Origin: Candidatus Bathyarchaeota archaeon | GTDB taxonomy: Archaea > Thermoproteota > Bathyarchaeia > Bathyarchaeales > Bathycorpusculaceae | DNA: 39,449 nucleotides | Direction of reading: 5' to 3' | NCBI GenBank assembly: GCA_030607735.1 | Contig: JAUWJK010000002.1 | Location: 1 to 39,449, forward strand | Shown here: positions 8,042-16,284 of the stretch, one piece after another | How positions within the stretch are numbered: the stretch's first letter is position 1 | How the letters are laid out: each line of letters starts with the position of its first letter | The notes under the pieces: model-generated | The model's input: only the letters and a program-made list of their open reading frames with translations | Told to the model about the DNA's origin: nothing | The model's database searches: none | Position numbers and translations under genes: made by a program

Positions 8042-8910
8042 GTTTCCGAAGATTCCAACATTTTATACATTGCTTTATAAGAACTCTCATAATTAGCGTT
8101 TTTTCTTTTTAGTTTAGATTTTAATTGTTTCATTTTAGCTGTTATCGCTATCGAATCTTTTTTCCTGATCAATTCTAGCCATTCATAAGCTTTCTCAATA
8201 AACATGTTTTCAAGTTCTGCAATTTTAGGCAGATTTAATTGAAGACTATTAAATAGTTCAGGTGTTTCTAATGCCGCAACCTCTGCCAAAGTGAATAACA
8301 TCCTAAAGGTTGTACCAGCAACATTTTTGGTTTCAGAATAGTTCTTCTGATCAAGAAGAACATCACAAGCCACTAAACCTATGAAGTGAGGAAATCCTAG
8401 AACAACAGACATCAATCTATCATGCTTTTTAGGAGCCATAATTAAAACACGCACATCTTTTTGTTCTAACCATTTTTTGAAAGATTCAGCAAACTTTGTT
8501 TCTTCACTATTTGTTGGAGTTAAAATGATTGTTTTATTTTTTAGACTAGTGCTTCCAGGACCAAATACAGGATGCATACCTATAATCAGATTTTTTCCAA
8601 AGTATTTGTGCATAACATCGACAGGGTATTCCTTAATTGAGCAAATGTCTATAATGATTTGGCCTTTTTTTATTTCAGGACTAATAGTTTTTGCTACTTT
8701 TTCAAAAGCATCTATAGAAACACAGATTAGAATCTTGTCTGCTTTCTTAACGGCTTGCTTAAAAGAGGCAATTTCAAAATCTAATTCTTTACCTATTCTT
8801 GCTAGCTTTTTCTTATTTCTAGAAGCTATTACTACTGAGTGACCTTCTCTGCGAAAAAATTGTGCAAACCACACACCCATTTTTCCTGCGCCAATAATTG
8901 CTACTCTCAT
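8038..8910 (-). CDS. tyrA: Prephenate dehydrogenase
   Basis: Oxidative decarboxylation of prephenate (or arogenate) on the way to tyrosine. The Rossmann domain begins AIIGAGKMGVWFAQFFRREG. The second beta strand ends in ASRNKKK, with Arg rather than Asp, which by general Rossmann rules favours NADP (inference). The active-site stretch GMHPVFGPG is present at about residues 115-123, followed by the helical dimerisation domain. At 290 residues it lacks any fused chorismate mutase; that enzyme is the separate aroQ three genes upstream in transcription. ATGA overlap with the preceding aminotransferase. It is the last gene of the minus-strand aromatic operon. Confidence 0.93.
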   Translation of the reverse strand: MRVAIIGAGKMGVWFAQFFRREGHSVVIASRNKKKLARIGKELDFEIASFKQAVKKADKILICVSIDAFEKVAKTISPEIKKGQIIIDICSIKEYPVDVMHKYFGKNLIIGMHPVFGPGSTSLKNKTIILTPTNSEETKFAESFKKWLEQKDVRVLIMAPKKHDRLMSVVLGFPHFIGLVACDVLLDQKNYSETKNVAGTTFRMLFTLAEVAALETPELFNSLQLNLPKIAELENMFIEKAYEWLELIRKKDSIAITAKMKQLKSKLKRKNANYESSYKAMYKMLESSET

Positions 8911-9998
8911 TCATCTAATACCTCACAGATCTTAGAGAGGGCAAGTCTGAGATCAACTTCTGGTGCGGTTAAAGATATTCTGAAGTGATCTCTGTAATCA
9001 CCAAAGGAGGTACCTGGAGCTACTGCCACACCTTTATCAAGAATTTTCATCGCAAATTTTTCAGAATCTAATCCTTCTCGTCTTGGAAAAATATAAAATG
9101 GTGCATCAGGATTTGAAAATTCCAATTTTGCATTAGAAAGAATTTCGGAAGCTATTTTTGCTCTATTGCAATAAACTTCTCTAATTTCATTTGTTAATTT
9201 GTCTCGAATTTCCAACGCTTTCAATGCAGCATCTTGAATAAAGACCGGAACATTTGAAAAAGTTATCTGATTCAATTTACCGATTTTATTTATTAACTCT
9301 CTATTGGCAACTACATATCCAATACGCCAACCAGTCATAGTAAACATCTTGGAAAAACCGGTAATCAATATGTTATTACTATCATAATCCAAAATACTCT
9401 TGGTTTTAACAAAACTAATCTTAGAATAAACTTCATCAGATAAAATTAAGACATTTCTATCCGTTGCTATCTTCACAATACCGTCAACAATTTTCTCATC
9501 CATAACTTTGCTTGTCGGATTACATGGATTGTTTAATATAATCAATCGGGTATCATTGTCTATTAATTCTTCAAATGTCTGCAGATCAACCTGCCAGTTG
9601 GAATCAAGTTCTGTTTTACAAAATCTAGCTTCGACACCTAGAGTTTTTGCTATTAAGCCATAAGCTGTCCAATAAGGTGTAGGAATAACAACGTTTCCAC
9701 CATCTTTTAACAACAAGTACATAGTAGAAAAAATTCCCCATTTAGAACCAGGAGTAATCACAATATTATCAGCTGAAACCCCATGAATTTTTCCAAGCTC
9801 ATTCCTAAGAGTTTGCTCACCAAACCCCGAAGAATATTTTGTCCTACCCTTTTTTATTGCCTCACAAGCAGCTTCAACTATCTCAGAAGGAGTTTCTAGG
9901 TCAGGGTCACCAATATTCAATTTTGTAATTTTTTTTCCTTGATTCTGAAGTTTAATTGCTTTCTCATTGATTTCATATAACAAACCCGACACCTTCAA
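8907..9998 (-). CDS. Class I/II aminotransferase, aspartate/aromatic type
   Basis: PLP-dependent aminotransferase of fold type I, 363 residues. Seen: LNIGDPDLETP, NNPCNPTSKV (N157), SDEVYS (D188, Y191), and the PLP lysine in ITGFSKMFTMTGWRIGY (K217, with R225). Lying between chorismate mutase and tyrA, it most likely transaminates phenylpyruvate and hydroxyphenylpyruvate or prephenate, though aspartate aminotransferase activity is equally usual for this family. The start is uncertain: TTG at 9998 gives the expected N-terminal length but has no clear SD, and a GTG two codons in is possible. It overlaps tyrA by ATGA. Confidence 0.88.
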   Translation of the reverse strand: MKVSGLLYEINEKAIKLQNQGKKITKLNIGDPDLETPSEIVEAACEAIKKGRTKYSSGFGEQTLRNELGKIHGVSADNIVITPGSKWGIFSTMYLLLKDGGNVVIPTPYWTAYGLIAKTLGVEARFCKTELDSNWQVDLQTFEELIDNDTRLIILNNPCNPTSKVMDEKIVDGIVKIATDRNVLILSDEVYSKISFVKTKSILDYDSNNILITGFSKMFTMTGWRIGYVVANRELINKIGKLNQITFSNVPVFIQDAALKALEIRDKLTNEIREVYCNRAKIASEILSNAKLEFSNPDAPFYIFPRREGLDSEKFAMKILDKGVAVAPGTSFGDYRDHFRISLTAPEVDLRLALSKICEVLDE

Positions 9999-10025
9999 AC
10001 TACATATTAATGAAATTAGATTCTT

Positions 10026-10286
10026 TTAACTTTGCACTGCACTGCACATATTAACTATTTGGTGAAAAATTGTAGCAACTTCTTTATAATTAAGTCCGAG
10101 CTTATTTACTTGATTCTTAACATTTTCGTAAACACAATTTTCTCTCAGACTGTCATGGACCGCCATATTATAATCTTTTTTCAGAAGACCAATTGCCCTA
10201 CAAACAGCTACTCTTTTTTGTAACAATAGCAAAAGTTGATTATCAACCTCATCAATTTGCTCTCTCAATTGATTTAATTTCTTCAT
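10026..10286 (-). CDS. aroQ: Chorismate mutase, AroQ type
   Basis: Small all-helical enzyme converting chorismate to prephenate, 86 residues as a free-standing protein. The pattern of a first helix LREQIDEVDNQLLLLLQKR, then Lys-rich K36-K37, then SLRENCVYENV fits the AroQ active site: R8, R25, a lysine at 36/37 and R44-E45, followed by a polar residue in the last helix. It starts at ATG one base after the aroC stop, with GGAG about 12 nt upstream. It feeds both pheA and tyrA. Assignment is by motif and position between aroC and tyrA. Confidence 0.88.
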   Translation of the reverse strand: MKKLNQLREQIDEVDNQLLLLLQKRVAVCRAIGLLKKDYNMAVHDSLRENCVYENVKNQVNKLGLNYKEVATIFHQIVNMCSAVQS

Positions 10287-10287
10287 T

Positions 10288-11394
10288 TCATTTATTCTCC
10301 TTTAAGACATTTGAAATAATACCCGAACGGATCAAATGATCAATCAATACAATAGCAACTGCGGATTCCACAACTGGAACCGCTTTAGGTACAACGCAAG
10401 GATCATGTCTTCCTGATATTTTCATTTTTGTCTCCTTCATAGTTTTCAAATTAACAGTATGTTGTTCTTTTTCAATAGAAGGTGTAGGTTTAAAGGCAAC
10501 ACTAAGGATAATTGGCATTCCAGAAGATAATCCACCCAAAATTCCTCCCGCATTATTTGATGTGGTTACTACTTCTCCGTTAGAAAGACCATATTCATCA
10601 TTATTATCTGAACCATAAATCCTAGTCACCCCAAAACCCAATCCAAAATCTACACCTTTAACTGCAGGAATAGCAAATAGCATTTTAGAAAGATCCCCAT
10701 CTAGGGAATCAAAAATTGGATCACCTATACCAACTGGAACATTTAAAGCCACACATTCTACAATTCCACCAAGACTATTTCCTTCACTTTTAGCCTTCAC
10801 AATTGACTTTTCCATCAGTTTTGCACAATTTAATTCTGGACAACGTACAGCTGTTGCATACCTAAATTTTCTTAGTTCTTCAAAACTCATAGTTCTTTCC
10901 AATTCAATTTTGCCTATTGATTTTGTAAAAGCTAAAACTTCAATATTAAACAGAGACAATAATTTTTTGGCTATTGTACCCGCCATTATTATGGATACTG
11001 TGGTTCTTCCAGAAAAGCGGCCTCCACCACGATAATCATTAAGACCACCATATCTAATACGAGCAGGATAATCAGAATGCCCTGGTCTTGGAAGATCTTT
11101 AATTGATTCATAATCACTTGATTTTATTTCTTTATTTTTTACAGTTAAACAGATAGGTGCTCCTGTTGTAATACCGTTAAACACACCTGAAGAAAATTTA
11201 ACTGTATCTTTTTCAATTCTTCCTGAGACTAACTCGGGTTGTGAGGGAATTCTTTTGCATAATTCTTTATCGATTTCACTTTCAATTATGGATAAACCAG
11301 CTGGACATCCATCAACTATTACACCTATACAAGAACCATGGCTTTCACCAAAACTGGTAATTACAAAGTTTTTACCTATCGAATTTCCCGCCAA
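10288..11394 (-). CDS. aroC: Chorismate synthase
   Basis: Last step of the shikimate pathway, eliminating phosphate from EPSP using reduced FMN. The N-terminus AGNSIGKNFVITSFGESHG is the family signature. PGHSDYPARIRYGG, DYRGGGRFSGRTT and SGRHDPCVVPKAVP are the FMN and active-site stretches. The start is TTG: the only nearby ATG is followed at once by a stop codon, the protein aligns from MAGNS with known enzymes, and GGAG lies nine bases upstream. The 5' end overlaps aroA by 23 nt. The 368-residue length is normal. Confidence 0.97.
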   Translation of the reverse strand: MAGNSIGKNFVITSFGESHGSCIGVIVDGCPAGLSIIESEIDKELCKRIPSQPELVSGRIEKDTVKFSSGVFNGITTGAPICLTVKNKEIKSSDYESIKDLPRPGHSDYPARIRYGGLNDYRGGGRFSGRTTVSIIMAGTIAKKLLSLFNIEVLAFTKSIGKIELERTMSFEELRKFRYATAVRCPELNCAKLMEKSIVKAKSEGNSLGGIVECVALNVPVGIGDPIFDSLDGDLSKMLFAIPAVKGVDFGLGFGVTRIYGSDNNDEYGLSNGEVVTTSNNAGGILGGLSSGMPIILSVAFKPTPSIEKEQHTVNLKTMKETKMKISGRHDPCVVPKAVPVVESAVAIVLIDHLIRSGIISNVLKENK

Positions 11395-12673
11395 TTACAT
11401 CAGCTCCAATTTTTCGTAAATCATTAAAAAATTCTGGATAAGATTTTTTAACACATTCTGGATTCTGAATCTTTGTTTGACCCACAGCCATTAAAGCAGC
11501 AACTGAACAGGCCATTGCAATTCTGTGATCATTATGAGGATCAATTACTGCACCTTTTAAAATACATGGACCTTGGATAACAAGACTAGTTTTGTCCATA
11601 GAGATATTTGCTCCCATCTTTCTTAATTCAAGATAAAGTGACAATAACCTATCAGACTCCTTATACCTTAATCTACTAGCATCATGTATTTTAGAAATCC
11701 CATTAGCAAAACAAGCTAAAGTAGCACAAATAGGAACAAGATCAGGAATATCTCTAGCATCTATGTCAAATGGTTTTATCAAACCATTACATCCCCCAAT
11801 TTCCACCTGATTTTCATAAACTTTAACTATTACACCCATTTGTTTTAAAATCTCCAGAATAGCTTTATCACCCTGCAAAGTTGAAGAATCCAAATTAGTA
11901 ATAATCACATTTGAATTAGTTATTGTTGCCGCAACTAACAAGAAAGCAGCTGAAGAAAAATCACCTGGCACCTTATGATCAAAATTTTGATAAACCTGAT
12001 TTGATTGAATATGCAATTGATCATAATTATCTGCAATTGAAAATAATATTCCATGTTTTGCAAGGACTTCTCGAGTCATTTCAACATAAGATTTAGATTC
12101 AAGAGGTGTGGAGAGATTAATCACAGTATCTGAATTAGCTAATGGGCATGCAAACATTAAACCAGATATAAATTGGGAGCTAACATCTCCTCGAATTAAA
12201 GTTCTACCCCCATTAATCCCTCCACCAAAAACTAAAATTCCAGATTTATTTTCAATTGTTCTCTTTTCGGTTTTTACCCCTAAATCTTGAAGACTTTGAA
12301 GAAGAGGAGCTATTGGCCGTTTTTCTAGAGATTTCCCAAAAGTTAGCAGGGAAGATCCATCAGCCAAACCACTCACTGGCAAAATGAACCGCAGAGTAGC
12401 TCCAGATTCACCACAGTCTATTGGTTTCAATTTACCTTGAAGGGATTGGGATCCATTCACTACCCACATATTATTTTTGATCTTAACCTCTGCACCTAGA
12501 CTTGTAACAGCTCTACAAGTAGCCTCAGTATCTTCTGAAAATAATGGATTTGAGATAACGGATCTACCATGTGAAAGCGCTGAAGCAATTAACATCCTTT
12601 GTGTATAAGCTTTTGATGGGGGTGCACTAACAGTGCCAGTTATACAGTGAGTTGATTTGATAATTGCTTCCAT
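11372..12673 (-). CDS. aroA: 3-phosphoshikimate 1-carboxyvinyltransferase (EPSP synthase)
   Basis: Transfers enolpyruvate from PEP to shikimate 3-phosphate. The N-terminal substrate lysine and arginine are seen in SAPPSKAYTQR (K21, R26). GESGATLRFILP, the PEP-loop equivalent LEKRPIAPLLQSLQDLG, GDVSSQFISGLM, then DIPDLVPICATLA, RYKESDR and DPHNDHRIAMAC follow in order. The ATG at 12673 is preferred to the TTG one codon upstream because it overlaps the aroK stop in TGATG; this gives 433 residues. It lies in the middle of the aromatic operon. Confidence 0.97.
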   Translation of the reverse strand: MEAIIKSTHCITGTVSAPPSKAYTQRMLIASALSHGRSVISNPLFSEDTEATCRAVTSLGAEVKIKNNMWVVNGSQSLQGKLKPIDCGESGATLRFILPVSGLADGSSLLTFGKSLEKRPIAPLLQSLQDLGVKTEKRTIENKSGILVFGGGINGGRTLIRGDVSSQFISGLMFACPLANSDTVINLSTPLESKSYVEMTREVLAKHGILFSIADNYDQLHIQSNQVYQNFDHKVPGDFSSAAFLLVAATITNSNVIITNLDSSTLQGDKAILEILKQMGVIVKVYENQVEIGGCNGLIKPFDIDARDIPDLVPICATLACFANGISKIHDASRLRYKESDRLLSLYLELRKMGANISMDKTSLVIQGPCILKGAVIDPHNDHRIAMACSVAALMAVGQTKIQNPECVKKSYPEFFNDLRKIGADVIGGKFDR

Positions 12674-13548
12674 CAATAGTCAACTACCATCGCTTTTTTA
12701 TGGTTAAGAGATGTTTTGATAATATCGCCATCATATCCTTGAAGCACTAATTTTACCTGATCAATCGTATCATTAGTAACAACTGCCGTCACAGTGGGAC
12801 CCTTTCCACAGAGTCCTGCAGCCAATGCTCCAGCATTTAGAGATTCTAAGGCTATATTAGAATCATAACCCAAAATTGAAGAATAAATAAATCCATTTAA
12901 AGACAGAGCTGTCCAATAATGACCTTGAATAGCTTCTTTGAATGCAATATTTACAAGTGATCTTACAGCTTGAAGTTTAGCAGCATTAATATTAGCAGTA
13001 TAAGCTTTTTTTTCAGGAACTAAAAACAAAACAGAAATATCTGAAGGTAATTCAGCTTGGCTTAAAAGTTTCCTTTTATCATTATCTGTTAAGACTACAC
13101 CTCCAAAATAAGAAGCACAAGCATCATCAAAAGCTCCAGTAAGTGTCACTCCAGAATCAAAAGCGGCATCTACTCCTAACGAGATAACTGATAGATCATC
13201 AATTTGTTTATTAAGAGCTTTCACTGTCGCTAAAGCTACAGCATTAGCTGCCGCACTGCTACTCTTTAAACCTCTAGCAATGGGAATGTTGGACCAAGTT
13301 TTTATTTTTGCGCCATATTGATGGTCGATATTAAAATATTTGAATACTCTAAAAACAGTTTTTTCTAATAATGAAGCATCTTCAGAGGGATCAGACATTA
13401 TTTCACTATTGACAATATTAGGATCATCTGTTAGTGTTACTGAGGCTTTTGTCCATAAATCAACACCTAAAGCTGCTCCCTTCCCTAAAGCAATTGCATT
13501 CACAATCGTAGCTGCCCCATAGGCTATTGCCAAACCTTTTTGGGTCAA
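12673..13548 (-). CDS. aroK: Shikimate kinase, archaeal GHMP type
   Basis: Phosphorylates shikimate at O3. Unlike the bacterial P-loop enzyme, this belongs to the GHMP kinase superfamily found in archaea. The ATP-binding motif is IPIARGLKSSSAAANA (about 87-102). An N-terminal GAATIVNAIALGKGAALGVDL and the C-terminal AGLCGKGPTVTAVV glycine loop complete the fold. Length is 291 residues. The TTG start overlaps the aroE stop as TTGA and is preceded by AGGTG seven bases upstream. The position between aroE and aroA confirms the assignment over other GHMP kinases such as homoserine kinase. Confidence 0.95.
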   Translation of the reverse strand: MTQKGLAIAYGAATIVNAIALGKGAALGVDLWTKASVTLTDDPNIVNSEIMSDPSEDASLLEKTVFRVFKYFNIDHQYGAKIKTWSNIPIARGLKSSSAAANAVALATVKALNKQIDDLSVISLGVDAAFDSGVTLTGAFDDACASYFGGVVLTDNDKRKLLSQAELPSDISVLFLVPEKKAYTANINAAKLQAVRSLVNIAFKEAIQGHYWTALSLNGFIYSSILGYDSNIALESLNAGALAAGLCGKGPTVTAVVTNDTIDQVKLVLQGYDGDIIKTSLNHKKAMVVDY

Positions 13549-14414
13549 TTAAAGGCACCTTTGTTTGATATTTTTTTCAGTATTGCCAGTTTCATGATTT
13601 CAATCGGAGCTTTTCTTCCAGTCCATAATTCAAAAGAAGCAGCCCCTTGATAAATTAGCATTTCAACACCATTTATTGTCTTGGCTCCAACAATTTTTGC
13701 ATCAGATAGTAGTTTTGTTTCCAGTGGATTATAGACAATATCCATAACTGTTAGATCTGAATTTAGCAATTTTGGATCAACTATTGATAGTTTAGAGTTT
13801 GGTATCATGCCAACGTTTGTAGCATTAATGAGCAAATTTGATGATCTAAGGTTCTTTTGTATTGAATCTTGTGATAGAGTTCCATATTGAATATTTGTGT
13901 TAAATTTTAGTTTCAGATCTAATCCAAGATTTTTTACTTTTTTAACATCCCTATTTAGAACAATGAGTTCCTTAACTTTATCAGCAATAGAAAACGCTAT
14001 TGCTCTGCCGGCACCTCCAGCTCCTAGTAGTACAACTTTGCTTGAAGAGAGATCTATCCCATTTTCCTGGAGAGCTTTTACTGCTCCAATCCCATCTGTA
14101 CTATAACCGTGAAGTTGTCCTTTTTTATTAACAATGGTATTAGCAGAATTAAGAAATTCCACAGTTGAATCTATTTCATCCAAATAATTGATTACCTTAT
14201 TTTTATGGGGCATAGTTACATTTAATCCATGAATGTTTAAAGAGCGCATTCCTTGGATAGCCAATTCCAGTTCTGCAGTTCTCACTTTAAATGCTAAAAA
14301 AATAAAATTGAGATTAAGATGGTTAAAAGCTGCATTTTGTATGGTTGGACTAAGAGAATGTTTAATAGGATCACCAATAACACTACATATTTTCGTTTTT
14401 CCTGAAATATCCAT
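13545..14414 (-). CDS. aroE: Shikimate dehydrogenase
   Basis: NADP-dependent reduction of 3-dehydroshikimate. The substrate domain has VIGDPIKHSLSP and NVTMPHK with the catalytic lysine K71; the partner aspartate is in GYSTDGIGA (D107). The nucleotide domain has LLGAGGAGRAIAF and then LNRDVKK, whose arginine after Asn is the usual NADP clamp. Length 289. The ATG lies five bases downstream of the aroD stop; the stop is shared with the TTG of aroK. Confidence 0.96.
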   Translation of the reverse strand: MDISGKTKICSVIGDPIKHSLSPTIQNAAFNHLNLNFIFLAFKVRTAELELAIQGMRSLNIHGLNVTMPHKNKVINYLDEIDSTVEFLNSANTIVNKKGQLHGYSTDGIGAVKALQENGIDLSSSKVVLLGAGGAGRAIAFSIADKVKELIVLNRDVKKVKNLGLDLKLKFNTNIQYGTLSQDSIQKNLRSSNLLINATNVGMIPNSKLSIVDPKLLNSDLTVMDIVYNPLETKLLSDAKIVGAKTINGVEMLIYQGAASFELWTGRKAPIEIMKLAILKKISNKGAFN

Positions 14415-14419
14415 TCATA

Positions 14420-15097
14420 TCATTCCAAAATTTTGTAGATTGATTTCATTTCTTGTACTGAAAGTTGGCCATTAGCTGTCTCAAAACCTTTTTTCAGTGA
14501 AGCAAATGTAAAGTAACTGCCATAAAGAGGCGATAATAATCTGGATATTTTACCAAGTTCACCCATACAAAAACATACCAGATTTATCTTTGTAGATTTT
14601 CGGGAAATAAAATTCAAGATTATCAGATTATCTGCGATTTTATTGGCTGTTGTCACAATTTTAAATACTTCAGCCCCGCTAGATATTTCTTTTTCTAGAA
14701 TAGATTCGAGATCAGAAAGAGACAGAGAGGTGTAGAAATCATGAAAAGAAACTATTGGTTTACAATTTAAATTTTTTAATTCATTAACAAAATTTTTCAA
14801 ATTGGGGGAATATAAACCGACATCAACATATTCAAACCCACTTTTTGCAGCCTCAAGTAGCAATTTCTGCTGTTTTAATCCCGTAATATTAGCTTCTCCT
14901 TTTGAGTTATTTGATAAAATAGAGGCAATTTTCGGTGTATTTCCATGATCAGCTAATTTCTTCAAATGAGTTTTAGATTGAAGAAAATCAAGTCTTACTT
15001 CTATTAGATCCAAATGCAGATCTTCTGTTTCCTCAAGTAGATTATTAGCTTCCAGAAAAGTTTTTGGAAGCAGGGATACACAAATTTTGGCTTTCAA
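14420..15097 (-). CDS. aroD: 3-dehydroquinate dehydratase, type I
   Basis: Class I Schiff-base dehydratase giving 3-dehydroshikimate. Visible active-site residues are E33 and R35 in LIEVRLDF, H119 in VSFHDF, and the Schiff-base lysine K146 in AEVFKIVTTAN. The C-terminal loop FASLKKGFETANGQLSV is also conserved. Length is 225 residues. The TTG start overlaps the DHQ synthase stop as TTGA and is preceded by GGTGAT six bases upstream. The operon order (synthase, dehydratase, dehydrogenase, kinase) follows the pathway order. Confidence 0.95.
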   Translation of the reverse strand: MKAKICVSLLPKTFLEANNLLEETEDLHLDLIEVRLDFLQSKTHLKKLADHGNTPKIASILSNNSKGEANITGLKQQKLLLEAAKSGFEYVDVGLYSPNLKNFVNELKNLNCKPIVSFHDFYTSLSLSDLESILEKEISSGAEVFKIVTTANKIADNLIILNFISRKSTKINLVCFCMGELGKISRLLSPLYGSYFTFASLKKGFETANGQLSVQEMKSIYKILE

Positions 15098-16134
15098 CGC
15101 TCAATCACCGTTTCTGCATCAACGGCAACTCCAAAGTGTCTACCTCCACCTTTTGTTAGATGGATTAACACCTGGTCATTTATCTTCAAATCAGTTACTG
15201 GAATAGAAGTATCAATAGTTACAAGTCGAATAGTTTCGGCATTTTGTAGGATTGTCTTAATTCTTTTTCCTTTAGCTTCAGCTTCGATTAAGATTAACGG
15301 CCTTAACTCAATTTTTATTCTCCCAACATCTGCAGTCCGCAATTTTCCGTTTCTATCAATAATTAATACTTCTTCTCCTGCTTTCAAATCCGACAGGTAC
15401 CGTGTTCTTTCCAGTGATCCAAAGGTATACATCGAAAGAGATCCTGCATTAACTCTAAAAGGACGAGCTTGAACGTAGGGGTTTTCAGTAACCTCGGCTT
15501 CAATCAGAAATAATCCTGAAGATTGACAACCTACTAGCATCCCCTCACCTTGAATCATAAGAGCACAGGTATCCACACAAACTCTTGCTCCTGTTCCAAT
15601 CTGTTTTATCGCTACTATTTTTGCGGGTATTAGATCTAAGGTTAAATTCTGTTTTTTTACAATAGCTATTGTTTTCTTGAGCTCTTCAGAATTAGAAGTT
15701 TTCAATAAAACACCATCAGTTCCCAATTCAAGTACTTCTAAAACTAGCTTAGCATCTTTAGAATTTGAAACCTCTGCAATTATCTTGCTTTTATCTCTGG
15801 TTTTTGCAATTAAATTCTCAAGAGGAATAACACACCAGTCTAAACATGTGAGAAGCAAATAATCAACATAAAAACTAGCGGCATTTGCAGCAGTATTTTC
15901 ATCTTTTTTTCCTTGAATAGCTATTCTTAATGCAATCTTTTTATTTTCGTTTTTTAAGGTCTTAATTTGATTCTCATCTAAACTATTCAAAAGAACAATA
16001 TCATCGTTACCTGAAAGGTTTTCCAATTGATCATTTTTTAGCAAGAAATCACAATTTTCTTTTGAGAGTTTCATTATTGCAAGCTTTTCAGAGTCTGAAG
16101 TTTTCGGAGATATTTCCACCCAGATTTCTTTCAA
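15094..16134 (-). CDS. aroB': 3-dehydroquinate synthase II (archaeal, ADTH-using)
   Basis: Family COG1465. In methanogens it oxidatively deaminates and cyclises 2-amino-3,7-dideoxy-D-threo-hept-6-ulosonate (ADTH) to 3-dehydroquinate with NAD, replacing bacterial AroB. Signatures are VCVDTCALMIQGEGMLVG, SSGLFLIEAE and RPFRVNAGSLSMYTFG, and the C-terminal LTKGGGRHFGVAVD. I place the start at TTG 16134 (346 residues) because AGGTGGAT precedes it at the spacing seen for hom and lysY, and the protein then begins MKEIWVEI like its relatives; a GTG three codons upstream is the alternative. The partner that makes ADTH is not in the window. First gene of the aromatic operon. Confidence 0.94.
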   Translation of the reverse strand: MKEIWVEISPKTSDSEKLAIMKLSKENCDFLLKNDQLENLSGNDDIVLLNSLDENQIKTLKNENKKIALRIAIQGKKDENTAANAASFYVDYLLLTCLDWCVIPLENLIAKTRDKSKIIAEVSNSKDAKLVLEVLELGTDGVLLKTSNSEELKKTIAIVKKQNLTLDLIPAKIVAIKQIGTGARVCVDTCALMIQGEGMLVGCQSSGLFLIEAEVTENPYVQARPFRVNAGSLSMYTFGSLERTRYLSDLKAGEEVLIIDRNGKLRTADVGRIKIELRPLILIEAEAKGKRIKTILQNAETIRLVTIDTSIPVTDLKINDQVLIHLTKGGGRHFGVAVDAETVIER

Positions 16135-16143
16135 TTTATCCAC

Positions 16144-16284
16144 CTTGAATTTTCACAACTCGATTATTTCAAGTTAGTATTATTTACTCCCATAATCAAT
16201 TATTGCTCAATCCTATTTTGTTTTTGGTTTTTTTTATCAAAATCTCTGGAGTTATTTAGTATAAGAATTAACATTTTCAAAAAA
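16144..16284 (-). promoter_or_regulatory. carB / aromatic operon boundary: T-run and candidate promoter
   Basis: Reading on the minus strand, a short T-run (about 16274-16279) follows the carB stop and could end the arg-car transcript. An AT-rich TATA-like stretch, TTATACTAAATAAC, lies around 16250-16264, and another AT-rich box is closer to the DHQ synthase start. This is the longest gap between minus-strand genes here, which supports a separate promoter for the aromatic operon. No strong hairpin is seen. Confidence 0.3.

Noticed and set aside
12673-13548. Reading the GHMP kinase as the missing homoserine kinase
   Set aside because: It is embedded and translationally coupled between aroE and aroA, and no other shikimate kinase is in the operon.
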